Notes: generated by a model from the letters alone, not told the origin. Numbered from the stretch's first letter, positions 11,785-23,063 are shown. The stretch: DNA of 64,000 nt from Linyphia triangularis (GCA_963978545.1 OZ021722.1:40799565-40863564); one strand, 5' to 3'. Translations and numbers: made by a program.

Positions 11785-12186
11785 CAGGGTTCCCACTCAA
11801 ATTGCTTAGTGAAAATCAATGACTTTTAAGGATCTAAATAATGTTTTTAAGGACCTTTGAAAATTTGTTTTCAGGCATCATGTCTATATACAAATTTTTA
11901 ATAAAGTACATTCTACCAAAAAAATTACAATTTAGTGGATGCGTAATACAAATATGTCAGAGAATTCCGATACGGTGCAGATAAGTACCGGTCACGCGGT
12001 ATAGCAAGTCCGATTTGTATTTTTATAACTTTTGCAGTTTAGCACACAACATCCGCAAAAATTAAGGACTTTTAAGGACCTCTAAGCATTTTCAAGGACT
12101 TTTAAGCGCCTCTAAGCATTCTCAACTCAAGGCTTTGAAAACAAATGTAAAAATATTAAGCACTTTCAATGACAGTGGGAATCCTG
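11785..12186. mobile_element. 402-bp MITE with CAGGGTTCCCACT ends
   Basis: The left end CAGGGTTCCCACTC and the right end CAGTGGGAATCCTG are inverted repeats. AATAC flanks it on both sides (11780-11784 and 12187-12191), a 5-bp target duplication. The interior repeats motifs such as AAGGACTTTTAAGGACC and has no coding frame. It interrupts the pseudogene at the GSI codons, and the reading frame resumes exactly after one AATAC copy is removed. Confidence 0.75.
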
Positions 12187-12214
12187 AATACTAATTGATC
12201 ACTCAACAGAAATG

Positions 12215-12346
12215 GTTGGTTGTTTTCAGATTATCTGGCGCCGTCAGCAACACGAGGGCTAAAATGCGCCGAAACATTCGTCATTAGACAAGCCAACATA
12301 CATTTACAAACACCCATGCCTAACACGGGACTCGAACCTGCAACCT
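12215..12346 (-). mobile_element. tRNA-derived SINE, copy 2 (5'-truncated)
   Basis: Same family as 10099-10267. It keeps the body, part of the tRNA head and a (CCAA)n-like tail on the minus strand, but stops at the B-box region, so the A box is missing. The target duplication CTCAACAGAAATG (13 bp) lies at 12202-12214 and 12347-12359. It sits inside the pseudogene, so the host sequence was already present when it jumped. Confidence 0.8.
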
Positions 12347-13178
12347 CTCAACAGAAATGAAAGAAGAATAAAACACTATAGCTTTGGCATTGGAGAAGAT
12401 AAACTATCATGAGCATCAATGGATGGATTGTGTGAACTTAAAAATGGTAAACTTTCTCCTTGGAGAGCAAAGTTACTACACAAAATATCCTTGCTTCTTG
12501 TCTTCTGCATCTGGGATAGCAGAGACAAAACACACCATTGGGTTAAAAAAGAGTGATCAAGGAGAGAAAATATGGGTGTTTGGGAAAAGAATGCCATAAA
12601 CGACCCCTTAGTTAAACGAGAAAAAATCGTATTTTCTCCACTACATATTAAGTTAGGCCTTATGAAGCAGTTTGTAAGGAGGTAAAGGAGCTTGATAAGA
12701 ACAGATCCTGCTTTGCATATATAGAGGGGAAAATTTTTCAAGTTGAGTACGGAAAAATTAAAGGAATATTTGACGGCTCACAAATAAGACAACTCAATGA
12801 ATGAGACTGAGCAAAACGCCTGGACTTTATTTGTAGCAATTGTCGGAAATTTTCTGGGCAAACGCAAAGCTAAAAACTATGTTGAACTAGTAAATCAGAT
12901 GCTTAACAGTTTCAAATCCCTCGATTGTAACAAGATTATTAAGATACACTATTTACACAGTCACATAAACCGTTTTCCTGCAAAATTAATGAAATACCAG
13001 TGAGGAACAAGGTGAAAGATTTCACCCAAATATTAAAATTATGGAAGACCACTACCAAGAAAGATGGGATACGCACATAATGGTAGATTACTGCTGGAGT
13101 TTAAAACGAGACTGTTCCAACATACCTTCAAGAATGTCATGGAAAAGAAACTTCATAGTGTTCAGTGACTATAGTTAG

Positions 13179-13444
13179 TTTCATCAATGACTTTTTCCTC
13201 TATATTTGTACATAATAGTATTTGTATGATATAATAATAAAAATTCCATGTTTAACTTTTTATTTATTCTATGGATTTAACTTAAAATAGTGTAAAGTAT
13301 ATTTCACTAAACTGTTATATATCAGAAATTCGAGCTCCTAGGGAAAAAGTAATGCCATATTTGAAAACAGGGCATCAAATTCATCAGCTACAAATACCCA
13401 GGCACCAAAAACACTGTTGGCCTCTGTTGTTTATGACCATCTGG

Positions 13445-13483
<39 letters not shown>

Positions 13484-13767
13484 TCGCATAGCTTTTAAAT
13501 ATTTTTTTAACATTCAAGTAAATTAGGTATTATTTTAAACAACACTCACTTTAATAATAAATATTATGTTTTTGGTGTGCAGGTAGCATTAAAAAGAAAA
13601 TATAGATATCATACATAAAATTTTATATTTTTTGTAATGTTAGTCTTGAAGTTAAATTCTTTGCAACGAAAATAACATAAATAATAAATGCAGACAAATA
13701 TTTGCCAATTGTAAGTGAAATGTATTTTGCTTTTAATATAAAAATTGACTTAAATATAAGATGTTAG
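13179..13767. other. no gene seen; poly(T) tract
   Basis: AT-rich spacer after the pseudogene stop. A 32-nt T run lies at 13448-13479. Just before it TACCCAG and CTGGGTA form a small inverted pair. The last 15 bases are one copy of the target duplication of the next SINE. Confidence 0.5.
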
Positions 13768-13940
13768 TTGGTTGGTTGTTTTCAGATTATCTGGCGCCGT
13801 CAGCAACACGAGGGCTATAATGCGCCGAAACATTCGTCATTAGACAAGCCAACATACATTTACAAACACCCATGCCTAACACGAGACTCGAACCCGCAAC
13901 CTCGAAGACTAGAAGATAGCACGCTAACCACTATACCGTG
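13768..13940 (-). mobile_element. tRNA-derived SINE, copy 3
   Basis: A near full-length copy. The head on the minus strand has GGTATAGTGGTTAGCGTG and the B box GGTTCGAGTC. The body matches copies 1 and 2, and the tail ends in AACAACCAACCAA. The 15-bp target duplication AATATAAGATGTTAG lies at 13753-13767 and 13941-13955. The perfect duplication suggests fairly recent insertion. Confidence 0.85.
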
Positions 13941-13955
13941 AATATAAGATGTTAG

Positions 13956-15057
13956 ATGTGAACTATGAAAGAAAAATATCTTATTTCAAATGTAGCAAAC
14001 AAAATACCAGTTTTGAAATTAAAATATATAATTTACTAGATTACTTCCAAGCAGTTCTATTTTAATACAAAACTGGACCATTCCGCTTTTAAGCAGAAAT
14101 GCAATTGCGTAAAGTGTAACCTTGTACCGTCACATTCATTAACCAAAACTACAAATCATTAAACTCCTACTTCGCAAATAGCTGCTATGCACAATGCACA
14201 TGGCATAAGTTTAGTAACTTCAACAGGTACTTTTACAAATATTATAACATTATTTCGCAACGCATCACTCAACAAGTGATACATCTGCTAAACCCTTTGG
14301 GACGTTAACTTTTTCCTCCTACAACATGTTTTTCTGAAGAAACCTTTGCCAAACTTTGTAAAAACTCCTTCTATTTAGGTACTCCTGATATAATAAATCA
14401 CTCGCGCAAAACAAAGCTACACTTTCTCTTTACGCTGCCATTTCGTACATAAATCATTCAATTCATTTACTTTTCACTGTCAAACCTTCTTGAACTTGGC
14501 CTACACCTGCTCTTTACATCAATCTAAAGTCTGCATATTTTTATGCTTCAGAAAACATCTTTTATAGAGTGAATCTCTTCACAAAAACAAACGAAGATGG
14601 GTTTTTTTTTTCCGAAAGTGCAATTTGAAACTTTAGAGTTGAAGGGTCGAGGCAAAACACTAAATAGCCACATTAACGCACTAACATTACAAAGCCAAAT
14701 TAGTAACACATAGGATAATTTTGGTACTCGCGAGCCGTCGCACACTGGGGTTTTTGCATGGAAAAGTTGCCCCAAATTATTTTCACGCTAGAATAGTATT
14801 TAAATGCGGTAATACTATAATTAATTGAATAAAAAGAGAATTTTCTTCTTAAGATGATCAAAAATGTATTTTATTAAACATATACGTTTTTTTTATTACA
14901 CTAATATCATTATCATTGGATAATATTAATGGGTAATTTTATATACTAAAACATTCTCAACTTGACTTGTCCTTCATTTATGATTGATCATTATATATGT
15001 TCCATGTTAAAAAAAATAAATTTCATTGGATTTGCAAAATGTGCATTGTATTCATTA
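13956..15057. other. no gene seen
   Basis: AT-rich spacer. A 75-codon minus-strand frame at 14548-14775 is unsupported by splice sites or a recognisable product. Confidence 0.45.
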
Positions 15058-16554
15058 CTAGCTGAATACCCGTGCTGCGCTACGAAATTTTACCATTAGC
15101 ATTTTAGCGATCAAAAGACATTCATGTATTCTACACTTCAGACGTTTGCTCCCTTTTCGATCCCGACAAATTGATTTATCAAAATAGGAACTTTCCTTTG
15201 TTGACATTTTAAACGAAATTTATAATTGTTAATAGTAAACTGGAATAGTTTATTGTGTTTATGTTTGCTCTTAGTTCTAAATTTCAAAGTAGTAGCTGTA
15301 TTGGAATTAAGTTAATTAGACATTAAGTTAATCCTCGTATAGTTTCAAAGTTGCGTCGTTTTTTCATCCCTTAAAAATTCGTTAATCGATATTGGAATGA
15401 CTTATTTTTTTAACATTTGCAAAAAAATATCAGAAAAATGACTACATTGGAAGAGGAACATTCGGATATCCCTCGTTTGGAAAATTTAACCCCTTTTCGA
15501 CCCCTTAAAGTTGGTTAATCGAGAACAGAATAGCTTACTTTTTCTATGTTTAATCTTTTTTGACATTTGTACCAAATTTCCGAGTTGTGACCATATGGGA
15601 AGTGGTACATTCGAATATTCCTCGTTTGGAATGTTTAACCCCTTTTCCACCCCTTGATCCACCGGAGATCGGAATAGTTTACTTTTTCTGCGTTTGTCTT
15701 TATTGATATTCACACCAGTTTTCAGAATTGTGAAAATATGAGAAGTAGGACATTCGAATATATCGCTCGTTTGGAACGTTTAACCCCTTTTTGACCTCTT
15801 AAAGTGGGTTAATCGAGATCGGAATAGCTTACTTTTTCTATGTTTACCATTGTTGATATTTGTGCCGATTTTCAGAGTTGTGACTATGTGGGAAGTAGGA
15901 TTTTCGAATGTCCCCCGTTTGGAACGTTTAACCCCTTTTCGACCCCTTAAAGTGTGTTAATCGAGATCGGAATAGTTTACTTTTTCTATTTTTACCATTG
16001 TTGATATTTGTGCCGATTTTCAGAGTTGTGACTATGTGGGAAGTAGGATTTTCGAATGTCCCCCGTTTGGAACGTTTGACCCCTTTTCGACCCCTTAAAG
16101 TGTGTTAATCGAGATCGGAATAGTTTACTTTTTCTATTTTTACCATTGTTGATATTTGTGCCGATTTTCAGAGTTGTGACTATGTGGGAAGTAGGATTTT
16201 CGAATGTCCCCCGTTTGGAACGTTTGACCCCTTTTCGACCCCTTAAAGTGTGTTAATCGAGATCGGAATAGTTTACTTTTTCTATTTTTACCATTGTTGA
16301 TATTTGTGCCGATTTTCAGAGTTGTGACTATGTGGGAAGTAGGATTTTCGAATGTCCCCCGTTTGGAACGTTTGACCCCTTTTCGACCCCTTAAAGTGTG
16401 TTAATCGAGATCGGAATAGTTTACTTTTTCTATTTTTACCATTGTTGATATTTGTGCCGATTTTCAGAGTTGTGACTATGTGGGAAGTGGGAGAATTAGT
16501 GATGAGTGAGTCAGTGAGTGAGTGAGTGAGGGCTTTGCCTTATATATATAGAGA
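15058..16554 (+). mobile_element. family C element, copy 1 (carries a 148-bp array)
   Basis: Begins CTAGCTGAATACCCGTGC and ends with a GAGT/GTGA microsatellite, GGCTTTGCCT and a TATATATATAGA tract. Between these lies a unique lead-in of about 320 bp and then a tandem array. The same start and end recur in copy 2, which begins at the next base, so the two form a direct tandem duplication of the whole element. No coding frame survives because the unit length is not a multiple of three. The class is unknown. Confidence 0.65.
15387..16490. repeat. 148-bp minisatellite array 1, about 8 units
   Basis: The landmark TCGAGATCGG (or its variant) occurs at 15387, 15519, 15663, 15813, 15961, 16109, 16257 and 16405. 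Spacing is irregular (132, 144, 150) in the first degenerate units and exactly 148 afterwards. The later units are nearly identical. That gradient is typical of an array extended at one end. Confidence 0.9.
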
Positions 16555-19500
16555 CTAGCTGAATACCCGTGCTGCGCTACGAAATTTTACCATTAGCATT
16601 TTAGCGATCAAAAGACATTCATGTATTCTACACTTCAGACGTTTGCTCCCATTTCGATCCCGACAAATTGATTTATCAAAATAGGAACTTTCCTTTGTTG
16701 ACATTTTAAACGAAATTTATAATTGTGAATAGTAAACTGGAATAGTTTATTGTGTTTATGTTTGCTCTTAGTTCTAAATTTCAAAGTAGTAGCTGTATTG
16801 GAATTAAGTTAATTAGACATTAAGTTAATCCTCGTATAGTTTCAATGTTGCGTCGTCTTTTCATCCCTTAAAAATATCGATATTGGAATGACTTATTTTT
16901 TAACATTTGCAAAAAAATATCAGAAAAATGACTACATTGGAAGAGGAACATTCGGATATCCCTCGTTTGGAACATTTAACCCCTTTTCGACCCCTTAAAG
17001 TTGGTTAATCGAGAACAGAATAGCTTACTTTTTCTATGTTTAATCTTTTTTGACATTTGTACCAAATTTCCGAGTTGTGACCATATGGGAAGTGGTACAT
17101 TCGAATATTCCTCGTTTGGAACGTTTAACCCCTTTTCCACCCCTTGATCCACCGGAGATCGGAATAGTTTACTTTATCTGCGTTTGTCTTTATTGATATT
17201 CACACCAGTTTTCAGAATTATGAAAATATGAGAAGTAGGACATTCGAATATATCGCTCGTTTGGAACGTTTAACCCCTTTTTGACCTCTTAAAGTGGGTT
17301 AATCGAGATCGGAATAGCTTACTTTTTCTATTTTTACCATTGTTGATATTTGTGCCGATTTTCAGAGTTGTGACTATGTGGGAAGTAGGATTTTCGAATG
17401 TCCCCCGTTTGGAACGTTTAACCCCTTTTCGACCCCTTAAAGTGTGTTAATCGAGATCGGAATAGTTTACTTTTTCTATTTTTACCATTGTTGATATTTG
17501 TGCCGATTTTCAGAGTTGTGACTATGTGGGAAGTAGGATTTTCGAATGTCCCCCGTTTGGAACGTTTGACCCCTTTTCGACCCCTTAAAGTGTGTTAATC
17601 GAGATCGGAATAGTTTACTTTTTCTATTTTTACCATTGTTGATATTTGTGCCGATTTTCAGAGTTGTGACTATGTGGGAAGTAGGATTTTCGAATGTCCC
17701 CCGTTTGGAACGTTTGACCCCTTTTCGACCCCTTAAAGTGTGTTAATCGAGATCGGAATAGTTTACTTTTTCTATTTTTACCATTGTTGATATTTGTGCC
17801 GATTTTCAGAGTTGTGACTATGTGGGAAGTAGGATTTTCGAATGTCCCCCGTTTGGAACGTTTGACCCCTTTTCGACCCCTTAAAGTGTGTTAATCGAGA
17901 TCGGAATAGTTTACTTTTTCTATTTTTACCATTGTTGATATTTGTGCCGATTTTCAGAGTTGTGACTATGTGGGAAGTAGGATTTTCGAATGTCCCCCGT
18001 TTGGAACGTTTAACCCCTTTTCGACTCCTTAAAGCGAGTTAATCGAGATCGGAATAGTTTACTTTTTCTATTTTTACCATTGTTGATATTTGTGCCGATT
18101 TTCAGAGTTGTGACTATGTGGGAAGTAGGATTTTCGAATGTCCCCCGTTTGGAACGTTTAACCCCTTTTCGACCCCTTAAAGTGTGTTAATCGAGATCGG
18201 AATAGTTTACTTTTTCTATTTTTACCATTGTTGATATTTGTGCCGATTTTCAGAGTTGTGACTATGTGGGAAGTAGGATTTTCGAATGTCCCCCGTTTGG
18301 AACGTTTGACCCCTTTTCGACCCCTTAAAGTGTGTTAATCGAGATCGGAATAGTTTACTTTTTCTATTTTTACCATTGTTGATATTTGTGCCGATTTTCA
18401 GAGTTGTGACTATGTGGGAAGTAGGATTTTCGAATGTCCCCCGTTTGGAACGTTTGACCCCTTTTCGACCCCTTAAAGTGTGTTAATCGAGATCGGAATA
18501 GTTTACTTTTTCTATTTTTACCATTGTTGATATTTGTGCCGATTTTCAGAGTTGTGACTATGTGGGAAGTAGGATTTTCGAATGTCCCCCGTTTGGAACG
18601 TTTGACCCCTTTTCGACCCCTTAAAGTGTGTTAATCGAGATCGGAATAGTTTACTTTTTCTATTTTTACCATTGTTGATATTTGTGCCGATTTTCAGAGT
18701 TGTGACTATGTGGGAAGTAGGATTTTCGAATGTCCCCCGTTTGGAACGTTTGACCCCTTTTCGACCCCTTAAAGTGTGTTAATCGAGATCGGAATAGTTT
18801 ACTTTTTCTATTTTTACCATTGTTGATATTTGTGCCGATTTTCAGAGTTGTGACTATGTGGGAAGTAGGATTTTCGAATGTCCCCCGTTTGGAACGTTTG
18901 ACCCCTTTTCGACCCCTTAAAGTGTGTTAATCGAGATCGGAATAGTTTACTTTTTCTATTTTTACCATTGTTGATATTTGTGCCGATTTTCAGAGTTGTG
19001 ACTATGTGGGAAGTAGGATTTTCGAATGTCCCCCGTTTGGAACGTTTGACCCCTTTTCGACCCCTTAAAGTGGGTTAATCGAGATCGGAATAGTTTACTT
19101 TTTCTATTTTTACCATTGTTGATATTTGTGCCGATTTTCAGAGTTGTGACTATGTGGGAAGTAGGATTTTCGAATGTCCCCCGTTTGGAACGTTTGACCC
19201 CTTTTCGACCCCTTAAAGTGGGTTAATCGAGATCGGAATAGTTTACTTTTTCTATTTTTACCATTGTTGATATTTGTGCCGATTTTCAGAGTTGTGACTA
19301 TGTGGGAAGTAGGATTTTCGAATGTCCCCCGTTTGGAACGTTTGACCCCTTTTCGACCCCTTAAAGTGGGTTAATCGAGATCGGAATAGTTTACTTTTTC
19401 TATTTTTACCATTGTTGATATTTGTGCCGATTTTCAGAGTTGTGACTATGTGGGAAGTAGGATTTTCGAATGTCCCCCGTTTGGAACGTTTGACCCCTTT

Positions 19501-19682
19501 TCGACCCCTTAAAGTGTGTTAATCGAGATCGGAATAGTTTACTTTTTCTATGTTTACCATTGTTGATATTTGTGCCGATTTTCAGAGTTGTGACTATGTG
19601 GGAAGTGGGAGAATTAGTGATGAGTGAGTCAGTGAGTGAGTGAGTGAGTGAGTGAGTGAGGGCTTTGCCTTATATATATAGA
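16555..19682 (+). mobile_element. family C element, copy 2 (carries an expanded 148-bp array)
   Basis: The same lead-in as copy 1 with few differences (for example ACCTCTT and the GAACAGAATAGC unit are shared), then a longer array and the same GTGA/TA-rich end, finishing TATATATATAGATTAAT. Copy 1 and copy 2 differ mainly in array length. Confidence 0.65.
16870..19608. repeat. 148-bp minisatellite array 2, about 18-19 units
   Basis: The landmark TCGAGATCGG falls at 17009, 17153, 17303 and then every 148 bp from 17451 to 19523. Units from 17451 on are nearly identical and differ at a few diagnostic positions (GTTTAACC or GTTTGACC; AGTGTGTT, AGTGGGTT or AGCGAGTT). Variants occur in runs of neighbouring units, which indicates local unequal exchange. 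Confidence 0.9.
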
Positions 19683-19829
19683 TTAATCCAATAATTATTT
19701 GGTACTTTAATATTACTAGTTTTACGCCAAATAGCTTATCTTGGCTCTTCATCTGGTGACATATTCGAAGATTTTATTCAGATTCTAATCTAGCTTTATT
19801 TGGTTTTGGTGTAATATACTCAAGAAAAA
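19683..19829. other. spacer
   Basis: Short AT-rich spacer between the C element and the Transib-like remnant. Confidence 0.4.
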
Positions 19830-20400
19830 ACAGGGCCAGTGTATTCTAATGAAAGTCTTTACTCTTTATAGGGGGTATAATACGTCTGATATTTATAATG
19901 AGCGGGTCAGAACTCAATAGCAGCCTATTCCGCAAATCTGTATAGCTCGAAATTTTTTAAAACTAATTTAAGCTATATAACCTTAAATGTGTATTCCTTA
20001 CCTCCTCAATTTTTTATTATAGCCTCCCAATTAGCATAAGGCATTTCTTACAACTACGGGACCATATAACAGGATTTTATGCTTTGTTTAAAGTAGTAGG
20101 ATGCCGAGGGTATGGCTGTATATAGAGTTAGGCTGTATCCATGGTGTTGTTAGAAAATCTTTTTGTATCAAATCTATAACTATTAGACAATATTTCTATA
20201 ATTATTTTCAATCAGTGAATCAAAGGGATATTAATTCCCGCGTGGTATCCCCCATATCACTGAAAAACCTTCTACTTACATTGCATTCATTACTGTTACC
20301 AAATCTGGGTTTTCGTACTTCAACAGTCAAACTACCAAGCTTGCTTCAGAGCTCTTCTTGGACTTCAGTTTTTTCTTCTTAACTGTATTTTTATCTTCTA
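19830..20400 (-). pseudogene. Transib/RAG1-like transposase remnant (C-terminal part)
   Basis: Reading the minus strand in shifting frames gives, in order: EVQEEL and SKLG, then VEVRKPRFGNSNECNVSRRF (20263 to about 20320), an NNTMDTA and PTTLNKA region, KILLYGPVVVRNAL (20037-20078), LIGRL followed by two stops, EEVRNTHLRLYSL, and LRNRLLLSSDPLIINIRR (19881-19938). From memory, Transib transposases carry the matching motifs NDGNTARRFF, MPTT.HK..IHG, LPIGQLSEEA.EARN and SSDPL. These align with the GNFARKL and SEGNESGNKLFRRF parts of RAG1. Transib enzymes cut and paste DNA with a DDE active site. Here the two residues where the catalytic Glu is expected are stop codons, so the fragment is dead. 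The upstream two thirds of the gene are not seen. Confidence 0.7.
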
Positions 20401-20761
20401 GTGTTCGAAGTTGCTACTTTTTACCATGCCAGTTTGCACGTTACATGGGGTATGCTCTCAAACAAAAGAATACGCGCATGCAATATAGATAATCTGAATT
20501 GGAAGGTCTTTTCATCAATCTCCTGTGTGTTTTTTAAATCGTTTAAGTTTTTAGGTGTTGAACCGCATATGTAACAACACTTAATGGTTGGTTTTGTGTC
20601 TGTAACAACATTGTACCAACCATGGTAAAAGATAATGTTTGTTTAACTTCTACAAATCTATCATCTTTTGTGTTTTTGAGTGAACCGAGTTTGGTTTGGA
20701 TGTAAGTTTACAACTAACTTTTAAGTTACACAACAACTAAGGTATAAATTGTGCTATTTTT
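20401..20761. other. no gene seen
   Basis: AT-rich spacer. Transposase similarity may trail a little into it but I cannot follow it. No terminal repeat of a Transib element is recognisable. Confidence 0.4.
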
Positions 20762-21234
20762 AAATCCTTTATATTAACTTCGATTTTGTGTATATGTATG
20801 TTTGTCGACAAAGCGAAATCTGTGGAGGCTTAATTAACCCCCTTGCCATCATCCAATTGGGTTGAAACTTGGCAGATAGAATGCATTGCTATCGACATCA
20901 AAGTTATAAAATTTTGGGGCTGTTACTGTCACTAAAAGGTCGCTTTTACGAAATACTAATAAACCAACTTGCCGTCATCCAATCGCGTTAAAATAGCATT
21001 GAACCAACCCTTTTTAAAACTCTTTCCTGCTGCCAAATTTTTTTTTAATAAATAAATATTAAAACTGCTTTAATCAGAATAAATAAATATTTGGATGTTA
21101 GAACATAAATTTGCGTTTATTTTTAATAAATAAATTTTGAAACGTAGTTTGCCGCACGTTTTGCTGATAGAAATGGTTTTGATATCGACTCTGTGTTAAT
21201 GAATATAAAAATTGACAATGCATATAAAGGATTT
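20762..21234 (-). repeat. family A element, copy 3
   Basis: Inverted relative to copies 1 and 2. The ends AAATCCTTTATATTAAC and GCATATAAAGGATTT are the clearest pair of family A terminal inverted repeats. It carries the conserved block CCGTCATCCAATCGCG and CTTGCCATCATCCAATTGGG on this strand. Confidence 0.7.
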
Positions 21235-22159
21235 TTTAGCAATATTTTTGTTTACTAATTAGTTTAATTCTAAAATCTTTCATCCTTGCTAAACTAAATT
21301 ATTTTTTATTTCAGAAAGTTTTCGATTCAAATTTTCGAAATATCGTACATTTTGTACAAAAGCTTCCGTTGTAACTTTTTTTTGAAAAGTAATAGGTTAT
21401 GCCTTCATTATGGAAATGGAAAAGAAGAATATTCATATAAAGAATTCAGAAGATTCATATTCAGAATCAGAAAGATCAGAAGATTCATATTCAGAAGAAT
21501 ATTCATGGAAAAGAAGAATATGTCAGTTCATTGTTTCTGTGTGTGAATCCAAGAGACTTACTTTTTATCTAACCTTTCCTAAAATATAGTTTGTGACATG
21601 AAAATCCATACTAAAGCAGTTTGAAAATTAACGGTTTTTCAATACAACTGTATATTCCAATAACTTTGTTTGGATCGGAAAGGGACACTATTTTTACCCG
21701 CTGTCAAATTCTTTATTAAGAGAGAATTGAAAGGGAAATATATGAAATGAAAGTGCTTGCCAAGTTTTCTCAAGTCGAAAATTTTTGATAAACAATAATT
21801 GAAACATCCTGGGGATGGCAAAAATTTAGCGAGCAGAGAGAGGAGCACGCAGTTTAAAAGAATCTTAGCTAAATTTATAAGTTTATTCATGTGTAATATT
21901 TGCTAAAAATTTAACTAATGACATTTTAATTCATCATAGTAACTTATTAAAAATTCAATGAACCAACTTTGAGAATATTTGTTTCTAGAAAGAAAAAAGA
22001 AAAAAAATAGAGGGTGAGTTGAGGAAAGTTTCATCTTTCCTTAATGTTTTGGAATTTTCTTAAAACAAGACTCACACTGCACTGTAACATCGCAACAATA
22101 GAATATACAACATTAACATCTCATAATTTTGAAACTTGATCTGATGATAAGGCGTTAAC
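21235..22159. other. no gene seen; GAA/TTCAGA-rich repeat
   Basis: 21430-21515 is an imperfect tandem repeat of AGAAGATTCATATTCAGAA-type units. The rest is AT-rich with no recognisable gene. Confidence 0.45.
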
Positions 22160-22325
22160 TCTTGATCAAACACTTTGCTCTTAACATCCTCCCCATGCCA
22201 GTATAAAAGTATAGAGGCCTTGATGGAATTAACGTGTAGCAGTAACCACCATTACTTTCAACGAGCGACCTGAACCCATAATCTTTCAGCTAAGAGTTCG
22301 TCACATTTTCCACCAAGATACTCCC
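22160..22325 (-). mobile_element. decayed tRNA-like SINE head (tentative)
   Basis: On the minus strand, GGTGGAAAATGTGACG resembles an A box, GAACTCTTAGCTGAAAG resembles an anticodon arm, and GGGTTCAGGTCGC resembles a B box, in the right order and spacing. It is not an intact tRNA gene. An old SINE distinct from the three clear copies is the likely source. Confidence 0.35.
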
Positions 22326-23013
22326 ATAAAAAGAAAATCTTTAAAACCAATTTTTCATAGATTAAATTTTCACTTTGAAATAATTTGTGTAACTGCAATT
22401 AAAATAATTTTATGCGTGACCCTCAATCTCCTTACAATCGTCTGCTAACTCTCACATTCCCGTCTTCAGTAAATAAATGTACCTAAACACGTTACTTAAC
22501 TATGTACGATTCAAATCAGCCCGAAATGCGACAGTATTCAAAAACGAATAATCAACCTTCTGAACAATTTCCGTTTGTTCCCGTTCTACAAATGTTTCAA
22601 GAGAATGCTTGTCTAGAGACACACACAGCGAGTGTCATTCCTGCGACTTTTGCAATTGTTTTTCTTCTTTGTGCTCTCTTTTTTCGGGGTCAATCGCGTA
22701 AACCCTTTTCCTTTCAATCATTTGGAGAGAACTGAAAAATTATGATTAATCGATTCAAGTGTCCCACATTTTGGAACTATTAATTGGCATATGTAAAATT
22801 CATGAGGGCGAAATTCGCTTCGTTTTCAAAGTGAAGTGGGTCATGGTTCGAATGTGTACGTGGAATTCTGCACGTTCAATGCACAGAAAGAAGTAGAATA
22901 TAGGATGTTTTAGAAATTAACACTTTTTTGTTTTGTTTTTAGACCGTAAAGACTTATTTAGAAGCTTAGAAATTTACTATAAATCTTGAAGAAGTATAGA
23001 TGATCATATATTT

Positions 23014-23063
<50 letters not shown>

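Larger units (their letters stand above)
11264..13178 (+). pseudogene. pseudogene of an uncharacterised multicopy protein family
   Basis: Fragments in order read as one protein of roughly 400 or more residues. They are an N-terminal MTGINQNKLSRW, then FSQDDDLVFCHEI (about 11620), LFIDSSKWSLKCVLLHNGN (about 11712-11770), ALEKINYHEHQW (about 12386), YTKYPCF, then after a frameshift CIWDSRDKTHHWVKK, NDPLVKREKI, SPLHIKLGLMKQFV, GIFDGSQIRQL, NAWTLFVAIVGNFLG (12812 on), YLHSHINRFPAKL, and in another frame EEQGERFHPNIKIMEDHY and DYCWSLKRD. It ends at TAG 13176-13178. From memory, without a search, this matches a repetitive uncharacterised family in arthropod annotations that is probably transposon-encoded. 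The frame is broken by several stops, at least two frameshifts, a MITE (11785-12186) and a SINE (12215-12346). Both insertions have target duplications, and removing them restores GSI.IDHSTEMKEE in frame. Confidence 0.8.

Noticed and set aside
12376..12741. 121-codon minus-strand ORF
   Set aside because: It is the shadow of the plus-strand pseudogene, whose conserved motifs show the true strand.
15486..15713. 75-codon minus-strand ORF
   Set aside because: Lies in degenerate 148-bp units. The unit length shifts frame every repeat, so no protein is maintained.
15387..19608. Regular repeats as a CRISPR-like array
   Set aside because: The 148-bp units abut each other with no unique spacers, and the genome is eukaryotic. 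It is a minisatellite.
20101..20382. 93-codon plus-strand ORF
   Set aside because: Opposite strand of the Transib-like remnant, whose motifs read on the minus strand.
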